Part shown: positions 16,167 through 23,974 of the stretch, one piece after another
Position numbering within the stretch: position 1 is the first letter of the stretch
How the letters are laid out: each line of letters opens with the position of its first letter
Origin: Streptomyces sp. NRRL S-350
GTDB taxonomy: Bacteria > Actinomycetota > Actinomycetes > Streptomycetales > Streptomycetaceae
Assembly: GCF_000719705.1 (NCBI RefSeq)
Contig: NZ_JOHO01000032.1
Coordinates: 1 to 64,000 of the forward strand
Direction: 5' to 3'
DNA: 64,000 nucleotides
The notes under the pieces: generated by a model
What the model was told of the DNA's origin: nothing
The model's input: the letters and a program-made list of their open reading frames with translations, nothing else
Database searches by the model: none
Program-made: the position numbers and the translations under genes

Positions 16167-16292
16167 GGGATTGCCGTCCTTGGGAGGGGGAACTGCTGTC
16201 GGCCACCGACTCTGCCCCGGCCCCGCCGGGGGCGCTGGCGGTGATCGGACATCCAGTTCGCGCAGCTCCCAGCCTCCCGCGCCCCCGGCCAC

Positions 16293-16375
16293 GGGCCGTC
16301 AGTCCACCGGCCCCCGGCCCCGGGCCGTCAGTCCACCGGCCCCCGGCCCCGGGCCGTCAGTCCACCGGCCCCCGG
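16293..16375. repeat. 29-bp tandem repeat copying the carbonic anhydrase stop region
   Basis: Three head-to-tail copies of a 29-bp unit beginning gggccgtcagtccaccgg start at 16293, 16322 and 16351. The third copy contains the last codons (RGPVD) and TGA of the carbonic anhydrase gene, so the two extra copies repeat the gene's end, including its stop, just downstream. Confidence 0.93.
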
Positions 16376-17016
16376 GCGGCGACCCGGCGCGCCCGGCCGT
16401 CGTGCAGCCGGTAGGACAGGCCCACCACGGCCACCTTCCCCTCGGCCACCTTGGCCGCGAGCGCCTGGGACCGCTCCACCAGCAGGTCCACGGTCTGGCG
16501 GATGTGCTCGTCCACGATCGCGTCGCGGTCCTCGATGCCCGCCGCCCGCGCGGACAGCACGCTCGGGGTCACCCGCTCCACCACGTCCCGCACGAAACCG
16601 CCCGGCAACTGCCCCTGCTCCAGGGAGTCCAGCGCCGCCGCGACCGCACCGCAGGAGTCGTGCCCCAGCACCACCACCAGCGGGCAGTCCAGCACGCTCA
16701 CCCCGTACTCGATGCTGCCCAGCGCCTCCGCACCGGTGACGTGCCCGGCGGTGCGCACCACGAACAGGTCGCCCAGGCCCTGGTCGAAGATGATCTCGGC
16801 GGCCAGGCGGGAGTCCGAACAGCCGAACAGCACCGCGAAGGGCCGCTGCACCGGGGCGAGCGCGGCCCGGCGCCCGGCGTCCTGGTTGGGGTGCTCGGGG
16901 CTGCCCGCGACGAACCGGGCGTTGCCCTCCATCAGCACCCGCAGCGCGTGGCCGGGGTCGGTCATCGGGTCGGGTTCGGCGGCCGGCGTGGAAGCGGATA
17001 TCGGTGTGGAGATCAT
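16357..17016 (-). CDS. Beta-class carbonic anhydrase
   Basis: 219 residues from ATG; a second Met at residue 18 is an alternative start. Zinc ligands and active-site dyad are clear: CSDSR (Cys66, Asp68, Arg70) and GHDSCG (His119, Cys122). Surrounding family blocks: GNARFVAGSP, PFAVLFGCSDSR, DLFVVRTAGHV, GSIEYGVSVLDCPLVVVLGHDSCGAV. The enzyme interconverts CO2 and bicarbonate, supplying bicarbonate to carboxylases or taking part in pH balance; the cytosol is the expected site. It lies alone between convergent and divergent neighbours, with its promoter in the gap to the photolyase gene. Confidence 0.95.
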   Translation of the reverse strand: MISTPISASTPAAEPDPMTDPGHALRVLMEGNARFVAGSPEHPNQDAGRRAALAPVQRPFAVLFGCSDSRLAAEIIFDQGLGDLFVVRTAGHVTGAEALGSIEYGVSVLDCPLVVVLGHDSCGAVAAALDSLEQGQLPGGFVRDVVERVTPSVLSARAAGIEDRDAIVDEHIRQTVDLLVERSQALAAKVAEGKVAVVGLSYRLHDGRARRVAARGPVD

Positions 17017-17356
17017 GCCAGCACCCTAGATCGCCCCCGGCGGCACCCGCAGCCGGGGGCCACCCGGCCGGCCGCCGCGCCGGCGTCGCACCGCACCGCC
17101 GCCGCACCGCACCGCACCGCCGCCGCACCGCACCGCCGTCGCACCGCCGTCGCGGAAGCGGCGCGCCACACGCCGGGCGCGCGAAACCCGGCCGTCCTTA
17201 CCGGGCCGCGCACCGCCGATGTGAAAGGCTGCCAGGTGCTTTCCCGCAGGTGGGGCACCCCGGCGTGCCCGCACCGCCCGAGCCGCCGCACCACTGCCGC
17301 ACCACTGCCCCCGCCGTACCGCCCGAGCCGCCCCGCCGCACCGTACGAGGCCCCCG
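17017..17356. other. Low-complexity divergent intergenic region
   Basis: This 340-base gap separates the carbonic anhydrase and photolyase starts. Bases about 17085-17155 are built from shuffled gcaccgcc/gcaccgtc units, an imperfect microsatellite. A second cac-cgcc-rich run lies at 17265-17345. Both promoters must be here but no clear boxes stand out. Confidence 0.5.
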
Positions 17357-18673
17357 ATGAGCACCGCCGTCGTCCTGTTCACCCAGGACCTGCGCCTGCA
17401 CGACAACCCCGCCCTGCACGCCGCCCGCACCGGCGCCGACCAGGTCGTCCCGCTGTTCGTCCTCGACCCCGCCGTCGAGGAGGCCGGCTTCGCCGCGCCC
17501 AACCGGCGCGCCTTCCTCGCCGACAGCCTCGCCGACCTCGACCGGGCCCTGCGCGCGGTCGGCTCCCGGCTGGTCCTGCGCCACGGCGACCCCGCCGAGC
17601 AGACCGCCCGCCTCGCCGCCGAATGCGGCGCCCACGCCGTCCACACCGCCGCCGGCGTCTCCGCCTTCGCCACCCGCCGCGAGAACGCGCTGCGCCGCGC
17701 GCTGGGGGACAGGCTGCACCTGCACGACGGGCTCACCGTCGTCCCCGCCGGCGCCCTCACCCCGGCCGGCCGCGACCACTACGCGGTCTTCACCCCGTAC
17801 CTGCGCGTCTGGCAGCAGGCCCCGCGCCGCCCCCTGCTGCCCGCCCCGCGCACCCTCACCACCCCCGACACCCTGCGCAGCGACCCGCTGCCCGCCGCCC
17901 CCGCCGCCACCTCCCCGGGCCTGCCGCCCGGCGGCGAACGCGCCGCCCGGCGCCGCCTGCGCGCCTGGGACCCCGACGACTACGACCGCCTGCACGACGA
18001 CCTCGCCGCCGACGCCACCTCCCGCCTCTCGCCCTACCTGCACTTCGGCTGCCTGTCCGCCGCCGAACTCGCCCACCACGGCGCCGACCGCGGCGGGCCC
18101 GGCGCCGACGCCCTCGTACGCCAGCTCGCCTGGCGCGACTTCCACCACCAGGTCCTGGCCGCCCGCCCCGACGCCGCCCACGCCGACTACCGGCCCCGCG
18201 GCACCCGCTGGCACGACGACGACCAGGAACTGCAGGCCTGGCGCGAAGGCCGCACCGGCTACCCGATCGTCGACGCGGGCATGCGCCAGCTCGCCCACGA
18301 AGGCTGGATGCACAACCGCGCCCGCCTGCTCACCGCCTCCTTCCTCACCAAGACCCTGCGCCACGACTGGCGCCCCGGCGCCGCCCACTTCCTCTCCCTG
18401 CTCGTCGACGGCGACCTCGCCAACAACCAGCTCAACTGGCAGTGGATCGCCGGCACCGGCAACGACACCCGCCCCAACCGCGTCCTCAACCCCCTGCGCC
18501 AGGCGGAGCGCTACGACTCCGACGGCGCCTACGTCCGCCGCTGGCTGCCCGAACTCGCCCACCTCCCCGGCCGCGCCGTCCACCGCCCCTGGACCCTGGA
18601 CGAACCCCTCGACTACCCGCCGCCCCTGATCGCCCCCGACGCCCTCACCGTCCGCGCGGGCGACACCGGCTGA
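17357..18673 (+). CDS. phr: Deoxyribodipyrimidine photolyase (class I CPD photolyase)
   Basis: 438 residues. N-terminal antenna-binding alpha/beta domain: VVLFTQDLRLHDNPAL at residues 5-20, the signature of the cryptochrome/photolyase family. The FAD-binding helical domain shows SRLSPYLHFGCLSAAEL, RQLAWRDFHHQVL, TGYPIVDAGMRQLAHEGWMHNRARLLTASFLTK, and DGDLANNQLNWQWIAGTGND. These cover the FAD-contacting Arg/Asp/Asn residues and the tryptophans used for electron transfer. The enzyme splits UV-induced cyclobutane pyrimidine dimers with blue light. Actinobacterial class I enzymes usually carry a deazaflavin antenna; that is family knowledge, not seen. It probably has its own promoter. Confidence 0.93.
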   Translation: MSTAVVLFTQDLRLHDNPALHAARTGADQVVPLFVLDPAVEEAGFAAPNRRAFLADSLADLDRALRAVGSRLVLRHGDPAEQTARLAAECGAHAVHTAAGVSAFATRRENALRRALGDRLHLHDGLTVVPAGALTPAGRDHYAVFTPYLRVWQQAPRRPLLPAPRTLTTPDTLRSDPLPAAPAATSPGLPPGGERAARRRLRAWDPDDYDRLHDDLAADATSRLSPYLHFGCLSAAELAHHGADRGGPGADALVRQLAWRDFHHQVLAARPDAAHADYRPRGTRWHDDDQELQAWREGRTGYPIVDAGMRQLAHEGWMHNRARLLTASFLTKTLRHDWRPGAAHFLSLLVDGDLANNQLNWQWIAGTGNDTRPNRVLNPLRQAERYDSDGAYVRRWLPELAHLPGRAVHRPWTLDEPLDYPPPLIAPDALTVRAGDTG

Positions 18674-18705
18674 CGGCGAAGACACCGGCCGACCGGGCAC
18701 CGCCC

Positions 18706-19878
18706 CTACGAGGCACGGCGCAGGGCCAGGACCGTGACGTCGTCGCGGCTGCGCCCCCCGCTCCAGCGCCGGGCCCCCCGGTCGAGCGCCTCGGGCAGGA
18801 ACTCGGGCAGGAACTCGGCCCGGGATCCGGCCCGGGATCCGGCCCGGGCGTCGGCGGAAGCGGCGGCGAGCTCCGCCAGGCCGCGCTCGACCGGGTAGAA
18901 CGCGCCCGAGGCGTCCTGGGCCTCGGTGATGCCGTCGGTGAGCAGCACCAGCACCCCGTCGGCGGGCAGCGCGAACCGCCGTACGGCGCGCGGCCACGGC
19001 CCGCCGGTCAGCTCCGCCAGCGACGCCAGGCCCAGCGGCACCCCGGCGGACAGCGCGACGGGCTCCACCCGGCCGTCGGCGTGCAGCAGGTACGGGGCGA
19101 GGTGGCCGCAGTTGACGGCCCGCACGTCCTCGCCACCGCGCAGGCCCAGCACCGTCGCGGTGACGAAACGCTCCTGCTCGCCGCTCTGCACCGCGTACGC
19201 GTTGTGCCGCTCCACCGCCGCCTCCAGCGCGTCGGCGACGGCGGTCAGCTCCGCCTCGCGGAACGCCGCCTCCCGGAACGCGCTCAGCACCGCGAAACCC
19301 GTACCGATCGCGGGCAGGCCCTTGCCCTGGACGTCGCCCACCAGCACCCGGGTGCCGTGCGGGGTCTGCGCGATGTCGTACAGGTCGCCGCCGACCAGGG
19401 CGTCCTCCTCCACCGGCCGGTACAGCCCGTCCAGCCGCACCTCCGCCGTCACCACGGGCAGCGGACGCAGCAGCTGACGCTGCAGGGCCACCGCACTCTG
19501 GCGCATCCGCGACAGCTGCCGCTCCTGCCGCACCCGCCGCGCACACAGGCCCACCACGCCCGCCTCGGCGCCGACCACCCCCACCAGGGTGCCCACCCGC
19601 GCCTCCACGGCCGACGGCGGCCACAGCACCACGCTGACCACCACCACCGCGGCCACCCACACTGAGACCGCCACCGTCTGCGCGACCGTGCCCAGGCCCG
19701 CCAGCAGCGCCGGCAGGAACACCAGCAGCAGCACCAGGCGGGCACTCGTCCCACTGGCCCCCTGCGCCAGCAGCACGACAGCGGTGACGGCCAGCACACC
19801 CAGCACCACCGCCCGGTTGCCCGGCGGGCGCCGAACGGCGCCCCCGGGCCCGGTGCCGTCGGTCTCCAACCCCGCCAC
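18706..19878 (-). CDS. Membrane-anchored PP2C-type (SpoIIE/RsbU) serine phosphatase
   Basis: The frame is open to 20043, but the GTG at 19878 (390 residues) avoids overlap with the divergent AraC gene. N-terminal half: three or four hydrophobic helices (AVVLGVLAVTAVVLL, LVLLLVFLPALLAGLGTVA, VSVWVAAVVVVSVVLW, VGTLVGVVGAEAGVVGL). Then a short linker ERQLSRMRQSAVALQRQLLRPLP and the phosphatase domain: VGGDLYDI, VLVGDVQGKGLPA, CGHLAPYLL, GVLVLLTDGITEAQD and SRDDVTVLALR, carrying the metal-binding Asp residues. Such enzymes dephosphorylate anti-anti-sigma factors in partner-switching stress pathways. The C-terminus has 12-bp repeats coding for RAGS and EFLP duplications. No sensor domain beyond the membrane region. 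Confidence 0.88.
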   Translation of the reverse strand: MAGLETDGTGPGGAVRRPPGNRAVVLGVLAVTAVVLLAQGASGTSARLVLLLVFLPALLAGLGTVAQTVAVSVWVAAVVVVSVVLWPPSAVEARVGTLVGVVGAEAGVVGLCARRVRQERQLSRMRQSAVALQRQLLRPLPVVTAEVRLDGLYRPVEEDALVGGDLYDIAQTPHGTRVLVGDVQGKGLPAIGTGFAVLSAFREAAFREAELTAVADALEAAVERHNAYAVQSGEQERFVTATVLGLRGGEDVRAVNCGHLAPYLLHADGRVEPVALSAGVPLGLASLAELTGGPWPRAVRRFALPADGVLVLLTDGITEAQDASGAFYPVERGLAELAAASADARAGSRAGSRAEFLPEFLPEALDRGARRWSGGRSRDDVTVLALRRAS

Positions 19879-20002
19879 CCTCTCCGCCGCCCGCCTCGCC
19901 CGACCGTCCCCCCCAGGGTGGTCGGCCCGGCGGCGCGGACGCCAACGGGCCGCGCCGGACGGGGGAGGCCGCCTGTCACCGCCGGTCGGTACGGTGGCTG
20001 GT

Positions 20003-20503
20003 GTGTCCTCCCCCCAGCCCCGTGAACCCGCCGGACCCCGCACGGCGGGCGAACCCGCCGAGCCGCGTGCCGCCCGCGTGCCCCTGGCCGACCTCGCCCG
20101 GCTGCGCCGCGCCCGCGACCGGATGGACCGCGACTACGACCAGCCCCTGGACGTGCCCGCGCTCGCCCGCACCGCCCTGATGTCCCCCGGCCACTTCTCG
20201 CGCAGCTTCCGCACCGCCTACGGCGAGACCCCGTACAGCTACCTCATGACCCGCCGGATCGAACGCGCCAAGGCCCTGCTGCGGCGCGGGGACCTCAGCG
20301 TCACCGACGTGTGCATGGCGGTCGGCTGTACGTCCCTGGGCTCCTTCAGCACCCGCTTCACCGAACTCGTCGGCGAGAGCCCCAGCGCCTACCGCGCCCG
20401 CGACCACCAGGACGGCGCCACGATCCCCGCCTGCATCGCCAAGGTCCGCACCCGCCCGGTGCGCCGTACCGAAGCGAAGGACGGGCCCCCTCCCGTAGCG
20501 TGA
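20003..20503 (+). CDS. AraC-family transcriptional regulator (stand-alone DNA-binding domain)
   Basis: 166 residues from the GTG at 20003. Residues about 40-130 contain the tandem HTH of AraC/XylS proteins: PLDVPALARTALMSPGHFSRSFRTAYGETPYSYLMTRRIERAKALL and VTDVCMAVGCTSLGSFSTRFTELVGESPSAYR. No ligand-binding cupin domain is present; the N-terminus is a short charged leader. It is followed after five bases by a VOC-family gene, so the pair is an operon. AraC/VOC pairs of this kind are common in Streptomyces, and the VOC protein is the likely regulatory target or effector handler. Confidence 0.9.
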   Translation: MSSPQPREPAGPRTAGEPAEPRAARVPLADLARLRRARDRMDRDYDQPLDVPALARTALMSPGHFSRSFRTAYGETPYSYLMTRRIERAKALLRRGDLSVTDVCMAVGCTSLGSFSTRFTELVGESPSAYRARDHQDGATIPACIAKVRTRPVRRTEAKDGPPPVA

Positions 20504-20508
20504 CCGGC

Positions 20509-20925
20509 ATGAGCATCGAACTCGCCCAGTGCTTCATCGCCGTCGACGACCACGACACGGCCCTCGCCTTCTACCGCGACGTCCTCGGCTTCGAAGTACG
20601 CAACGACGTCGGCTTCGAGGGCATGCGCTGGGTCACCGTCGGCTCGCCCGACCAGCCCGACGTCGAGATCGTCCTCGAACCCCCGCTGGCCGACCCGCAC
20701 GCCTCCGAGGACGACCGCCGGGCCGCCGCCGAACTCCTCGCCAAGGGCCTGCTGCGCGGCGTCATCTTCCGCACCGACGACTGCGACGCCACCTTCGAAC
20801 GCATCCGCGCCGCCGGCGCCGAAGTCCTCCAGGAACCCATGGACCAGCCCTACGGCGTCCGCGACTGCGCCTTCCGCGACCCCTCCGGCAACATGCTCCG
20901 CTTCAACCAGCCCCGCACGAAGTAG
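20509..20925 (+). CDS. VOC-family (glyoxalase/bleomycin-resistance fold) protein
   Basis: 138 residues, starting five bases after the AraC gene stop. Two beta-alpha-beta-beta-beta modules are visible: FIAVDDHDTALAFYRDVLGFEVRNDVGFEGMRWVTVG and GVIFRTDDCDATFERIRAAGAEVLQEPMDQPYGVRDCAFRDPSGNMLRF. The second ends with the typical D-P-x-G-N motif. Candidate metal ligands include Glu in IEIVLE-like VEIVLEPP. The fold covers glyoxalases, dioxygenases and antibiotic-binding proteins. Translational linkage to the regulator suggests a small-molecule response. Substrate unknown. Confidence 0.9.
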   Translation: MSIELAQCFIAVDDHDTALAFYRDVLGFEVRNDVGFEGMRWVTVGSPDQPDVEIVLEPPLADPHASEDDRRAAAELLAKGLLRGVIFRTDDCDATFERIRAAGAEVLQEPMDQPYGVRDCAFRDPSGNMLRFNQPRTK

Positions 20926-21106
20926 CCCGCCGGAGCAGCCGCCGGAGCCGGCCGATCACCAACGGGGTGGGCCGGCACCCGGGCGAGGAGTTCGGCGTCG
21001 AGAGCCTCCTCGCCGACCGGGCGGGCCGGCCGAGCGGGCGTGCCGGTGCGCCCCGCCCCTCGCAGGGCCCACCGGTCACGGACCTACGGCCGTCGCGCGC
21101 CGGGTG

Positions 21107-21481
21107 TCAGCGGAGCGTGGGCAGGTAGTTGTAGCAACCGTAGGCGTCCTTGGTCGCCTCGATCATGACGTCACCGGTCCTCGGGCCGACGACGCCGTCC
21201 GGGTCCAGGCTCGCCCAGCGCTGGACGGCAACGATCGCCCCGGCGGTGTCGGGGCCGAACGCGCCGTCCACGTCGATCGTCTTGTAACCGGTCTGGTAGT
21301 GCAGGCTGTTGGAGATCAGCTGCACGCACCTGACACTGTTGTACGTGTTGCTCCTGCCGTAACCGACCCACAGCGAGCCGGAATTGGGCACGGCCTGGGC
21401 GACGCCCGTGGCCCCGACCGTGACCATGGCGGCGGTCGCGAACAAGAACGCGCCGCGGCGCTTGATGGAACTGCTGCTCAA
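21107..21481 (-). CDS. Small secreted peptidoglycan-binding-domain protein (diverged paralogue)
   Basis: The start is taken as the TTG at 21481, with GGGGG five bases upstream; the longer open frame runs into a neighbouring relic. 124 residues: signal peptide SIKRRGAFLFATAAMVTVGATGVAQA, then a PG_binding_1-like domain with RCVQLISNSL, IDVDGAFGPDTAGAIVAVQRWASLDPDGVVGPRT. The D-G-x-[FV]-G-P and D-G-[VE]-V-G-P turns are the hallmark of this three-helix wall-binding module. It resembles the two genes upstream (21764-22126, 22242-22601) in layout but is more diverged. The role is presumably cell-wall attachment or modulation; no catalytic domain. Confidence 0.78.
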   Translation of the reverse strand: MSSSSIKRRGAFLFATAAMVTVGATGVAQAVPNSGSLWVGYGRSNTYNSVRCVQLISNSLHYQTGYKTIDVDGAFGPDTAGAIVAVQRWASLDPDGVVGPRTGDVMIEATKDAYGCYNYLPTLR

Positions 21482-21499
21482 AGGAACCCCCAAAATGTT

Positions 21500-21531
21500 C
21501 GGGGCGGGGCACTGCGTGGTGCCCCGCCCCG
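21500..21531 (-). terminator. Intact terminator downstream of the truncated relic
   Basis: cggggcggggcac (21500-21512) and gtgccccgccccg (21519-21531) form a perfect 13-bp stem with a six-base loop, followed on the minus strand by AACATTTT. It lies 22 bases beyond the relic's stop at 21553. Confidence 0.82.
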
Positions 21532-21552
21532 GCGTTGCTTTCAACCGCCTCG

Positions 21553-21675
21553 TCACCAGACGTAATTCTGAGCGGTGCTCAAGTAGTCTAGCTTTGCCCA
21601 GGTCAGCGGGCCGACCACGTCGTCCGCGGAGGGCTTGGCGCACCCCTGGAACTTCTGGACGGCCCGCAGGGTGGC
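21553..21675 (-). pseudogene. C-terminal relic of a third peptidoglycan-binding paralogue
   Basis: In the minus strand 40 codons read ATLRAVQKFQGCAKPSADDV, then VGPLTWAKLDYLSTAQNYVW and TGA. This aligns closely with the C-terminal 40 residues of the two intact genes upstream (ATLRAVQKFQAC..SPDGEVGPLTWSKLDYWSN and ATLNAVYTLQGC..SKDGEVGPLTWAKLDYYSS). Similarity stops abruptly before ATL, so the signal peptide and first two thirds are gone. The final Cys of the paralogues is also missing (NYVW versus NYAC). Its terminator survives downstream. Likely a deletion product of recombination between tandem copies. Confidence 0.85.
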
Positions 21676-21711
21676 TGGCGGTGTCGGTGTCGAGCGGTTT
21701 CCGTTCAGGCC

Positions 21712-21752
21712 GCCGCGGCGCCGGCGCGGTGCCCCCGCCCCGGCGCCGCGGC
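21712..21752 (-). terminator. Terminator of the 21764-22126 gene
   Basis: gccgcggcgccgg (21712-21724) pairs perfectly with ccggcgccgcggc (21740-21752), a 13-bp stem, starting 11 bases past the stop of the minus-strand gene ending at 21764. Confidence 0.85.
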
Positions 21753-21763
21753 TGACACCTCGG

Positions 21764-22126
21764 TCAGCAGGCCCAACCGGAGGCGTTGCTCCAGTAGTCG
21801 AGCTTCGACCAGGTCAGCGGGCCGACCTCGCCGTCCGGGGAGAGCCCGGTGCACGCCTGGAACTTCTGGACGGCCCGCAGGGTGGCCTGGCCGAACACGC
21901 CGTCGCGGTCGAGCCCGTAACCGTCGCTGGGGTTGATCGAGAGGTTCAGCTCGCACTGGAGGGCCTTCACCGCGTCGCCGGTGGCGCCCGCCTTCAGCAG
22001 CGGCTCCGAGGTCGAGTACTGGCTGCAGGACGAGTTGGGAGTGGCGGCACTCGCGGTGCCTGCGGTGGCGATGCCGCCGCCGAGAATGAGGCCGGTGACG
22101 GCCAGGGCGCCGAGGATCTTGCGCAT
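21764..22126 (-). CDS. Secreted peptidoglycan-binding-domain protein (paralogue 2)
   Basis: 120 residues, AAAGGGAA before the ATG. Signal peptide MRKILGALAVTGLILGGGIA, cleavage near TASA|ATPN. The mature domain SEPLLKAGATGDAVKALQCELN, then DGVFGQATLRAVQKFQACTGLSPDGEVGPLTWSKLDYW, is a full PG_binding_1 repeat. Four mature cysteines (SSCSQ, LQCEL, QACTG, WAC at the very end) would make two disulfides. The signal peptide is almost identical to that of the next gene, showing a recent duplication. A stand-alone wall-binding module suggests a structural or scavenging role in the wall. Confidence 0.88.
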   Translation of the reverse strand: MRKILGALAVTGLILGGGIATAGTASAATPNSSCSQYSTSEPLLKAGATGDAVKALQCELNLSINPSDGYGLDRDGVFGQATLRAVQKFQACTGLSPDGEVGPLTWSKLDYWSNASGWAC

Positions 22127-22241
22127 GGGAATTCCCTTTCCATGGTGGCACGCCGAATCAGGGGCGTACCGTGCGGTGTTCGTGTGATTGCCACCTGAGC
22201 GCTGGAACGCGACCGCCCCAGTGCTGCTGCTACCGGCCGGG

Positions 22242-22601
22242 TCAGCAGGCGTAGTTCGAGCCGCTGCTGTAGTAGTCGAGCTTCGCCCAGGTCAGCGGGC
22301 CGACCTCGCCGTCCTTGGAGAGCCCGGCACACCCCTGGAGCGTGTAGACGGCGTTCAGCGTGGCCTGCCCGAACACGCCGTCCTCGGTGAGCGGGTAGAA
22401 GCTGGTGCTGATCGAGCGGTTCAGCTCGCACTGCAGGGCCTTCACCGCGTTACCGGTGGCGCCCGCCTTCAGCAGCGGCTCCGACGTGGTGTACCAGCTG
22501 CAGGGCTTGCCGGGCTGAGCGGCGCTCGCCGTGCCTGCGGTGGCGATGCCGCCGCCGAGCACGAGGCCGGCGACGGCCATCGCGCCGAGGATCTTGCGCA
22601 T
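22242..22601 (-). CDS. Secreted peptidoglycan-binding-domain protein (paralogue 1)
   Basis: 119 residues. Signal peptide MRKILGAMAVAGLVLGGGIA with TASA|AQPG cleavage; mature part SEPLLKAGATGNAVKALQCELN, then DGVFGQATLNAVYTLQGCAGLSKDGEVGPLTWAKLDYYSS, ending SNYAC. Same four-cysteine plan as paralogue 2 and near-identical flanking blocks; the variable part is the loop after the second cysteine (RSISTSFYPLTE versus LSINPSDGYGLDR). That loop would sit near the ligand-binding groove. First gene of the same-strand array; each member has its own leader and terminator rather than forming a tight operon. Confidence 0.88.
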   Translation of the reverse strand: MRKILGAMAVAGLVLGGGIATAGTASAAQPGKPCSWYTTSEPLLKAGATGNAVKALQCELNRSISTSFYPLTEDGVFGQATLNAVYTLQGCAGLSKDGEVGPLTWAKLDYYSSGSNYAC

Positions 22602-22964
22602 GGAGTTCCCCCGTTGCTTGTGATGCGCCCGATCCGCAGGCGCACCGCGTGGACTTGGTGCCGAGTGGTTCCGTCCGACTGCTCTCGGAACGACATGAGA
22701 CTCGCCTGCCGGGGGGCCTGCCGACTATCCGGAAACGGTCCTCGTCGGTGCACGGAATCGGCTAGGACAGTCCGGGCGATCCACGAACGCGTCCACCAGG
22801 GCAGCGATCCCGAGGACTTCGTCACCACCGTCAACCGGCCCGACCGGCCGGGCACCGCCGCCCGCCGTGTGCCGCCGGCGGTCGGCGCCACGAGGGGATT
22901 GACCCATGAAAACAGGGTCGGATTGCCACCTGATCGTGGGTCTTTCCGGCCATAGGTTGGTGGC
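22602..22964. other. Divergent intergenic region, no gene seen
   Basis: This 363-base gap separates the minus-strand peptidoglycan-binding gene from the plus-strand cupin gene. Composition is less G+C-rich around 22615-22770, consistent with promoter sequence for both. No convincing coding frame, hairpin or repeat is seen. Confidence 0.5.
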
Positions 22965-23498
22965 ATGACGACGACGAAGAACACCCCCGCCGCCCCTGCC
23001 TCCGCCGCCTCCGCCTCCGCCGCCCCCGTCCTGGTCCGCCGCGCCGAGGCCGAGACCTGCGCCGACCCGAGCGCCACCATGACCCTGCTCGCCGAGACGG
23101 ACCCGGCGCAGGGCGGCTTCACCGTGTACCGCTCCGCCTTCGCCGAGGGCGCCGCCGGGGCCCCCTCGCACTTCCACACCCGGGCGTGGGAACTGTTCTT
23201 CGTGATCAGCGGCTCGCTGGAGGTGCTGGTCGGCGAGGAGGTCACCGTCCTGGGCGCGGGTGACTTCCTCGCCGTGCCCCCGCACACCCCGCACGCCTTC
23301 GCCGCCGCGCCGGGCGCCCAGGCCGACGTGCTGTTCGTGTTCACCCCCGGCATGGACCGCTTCGACTACCTGCGCCTGCTGGGCAGTGTCATGCGCGGGG
23401 AGACCGCGCCGGCGGCGATCGCCGCCTCGTCCGAGCGCTTCGACAACCACTACGTCGACAGCCCCGCCTGGCGCGCCGCGCTGGCGAACCGCGCCTGA
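22965..23498 (+). CDS. Cupin-domain protein
   Basis: 177 residues. After an Ala/Ser-rich N-terminus (about 20 residues) the single cupin barrel shows motif 1 SHFHTRAWELFFVISG (His-x-His, Glu, Gly) and motif 2 GDFLAVPPHTPHAF, giving the His/His/Glu/His metal set. Residues after 125 (GMDRFDYLRLLGSVMRGE, ERFDNHYV) form a C-terminal helix pair. Such monocupins include dioxygenases, isomerases and sensors. No neighbour points to a pathway, so function stays open. Cytosolic; no signal peptide. Confidence 0.88.
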   Translation: MTTTKNTPAAPASAASASAAPVLVRRAEAETCADPSATMTLLAETDPAQGGFTVYRSAFAEGAAGAPSHFHTRAWELFFVISGSLEVLVGEEVTVLGAGDFLAVPPHTPHAFAAAPGAQADVLFVFTPGMDRFDYLRLLGSVMRGETAPAAIAASSERFDNHYVDSPAWRAALANRA

Positions 23499-23512
23499 GC
23501 GGCCGGTGCCCC

Positions 23513-23550
23513 GCTTCCCCGCTTCCCCGCTTCCCCGCTTCCACGCTTCC
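23513..23550. repeat. 8-bp microsatellite gcttcccc
   Basis: About 4.5 copies of gcttcccc (last full copy gcttccac) lie directly after the cupin stop. Non-coding. Confidence 0.88.
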
Positions 23551-23655
23551 GCCTCCGCCCCGCGGCCCCCGGCCGCTCGACGGGCCGGGGCGGCCCGGGT
23601 GTGGAACGGTGGAAGACCGGGGGTGTCCTGGTTGCCGGTTGCGAAAGGAGTGGCC

Positions 23656-23733
23656 ATGTCGTCGAAGCGTCGCCGCAAGAAGAAGGCCCGGGCCAGGCGC
23701 GGAGCCAACCACGGCCGCCGCCCCCAGTGCTGA
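23656..23733 (+). CDS. Ribosomal protein bL37 (AURKAIP1/COX24-type small subunit-interface protein)
   Basis: 25 residues with the strong ribosome site AAAGGAG 5 bases before ATG. The peptide MSSKRRRKKKARARRG followed by ANHGRRPQC matches the very short, highly basic actinobacterial bL37, whose end is normally ANHGKRPN or similar. bL37 binds the large ribosomal subunit in mycobacteria and related genera. More than half the residues are Arg or Lys. A strong terminator follows at 23770. The gene is too short for most gene finders. Confidence 0.85.
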   Translation: MSSKRRRKKKARARRGANHGRRPQC

Positions 23734-23769
23734 ACGGCCGGGCGGCCGGACAGCCGGGCGGCTGACCTC

Positions 23770-23801
23770 GCGGCCGCCGGCGCGGAGCCGTCGGCGGCCG
23801 C
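23770..23801 (+). terminator. Terminator after bL37
   Basis: gcggccgccg (23770-23779) and cggcggccgc (23792-23801) form a perfect 10-bp stem 36 bases after the bL37 stop. Confidence 0.7.
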
Positions 23802-23974
23802 GCCCGTGCCGTGCACCTGCCCCGGGGCCTGTCACGCCCGGCCCCGCAATCCGCTCCCGACCTCAACTCCACTGCGTGCGCGCAGCGGTGCGGCGTGTTT
23901 CTGTGCCGCCGTCGCCCTCGTGCCGCCGCGAAAAATCCCGTTCGGCGTGGTGTACCGGTTGGTAGGGTGCGCCG

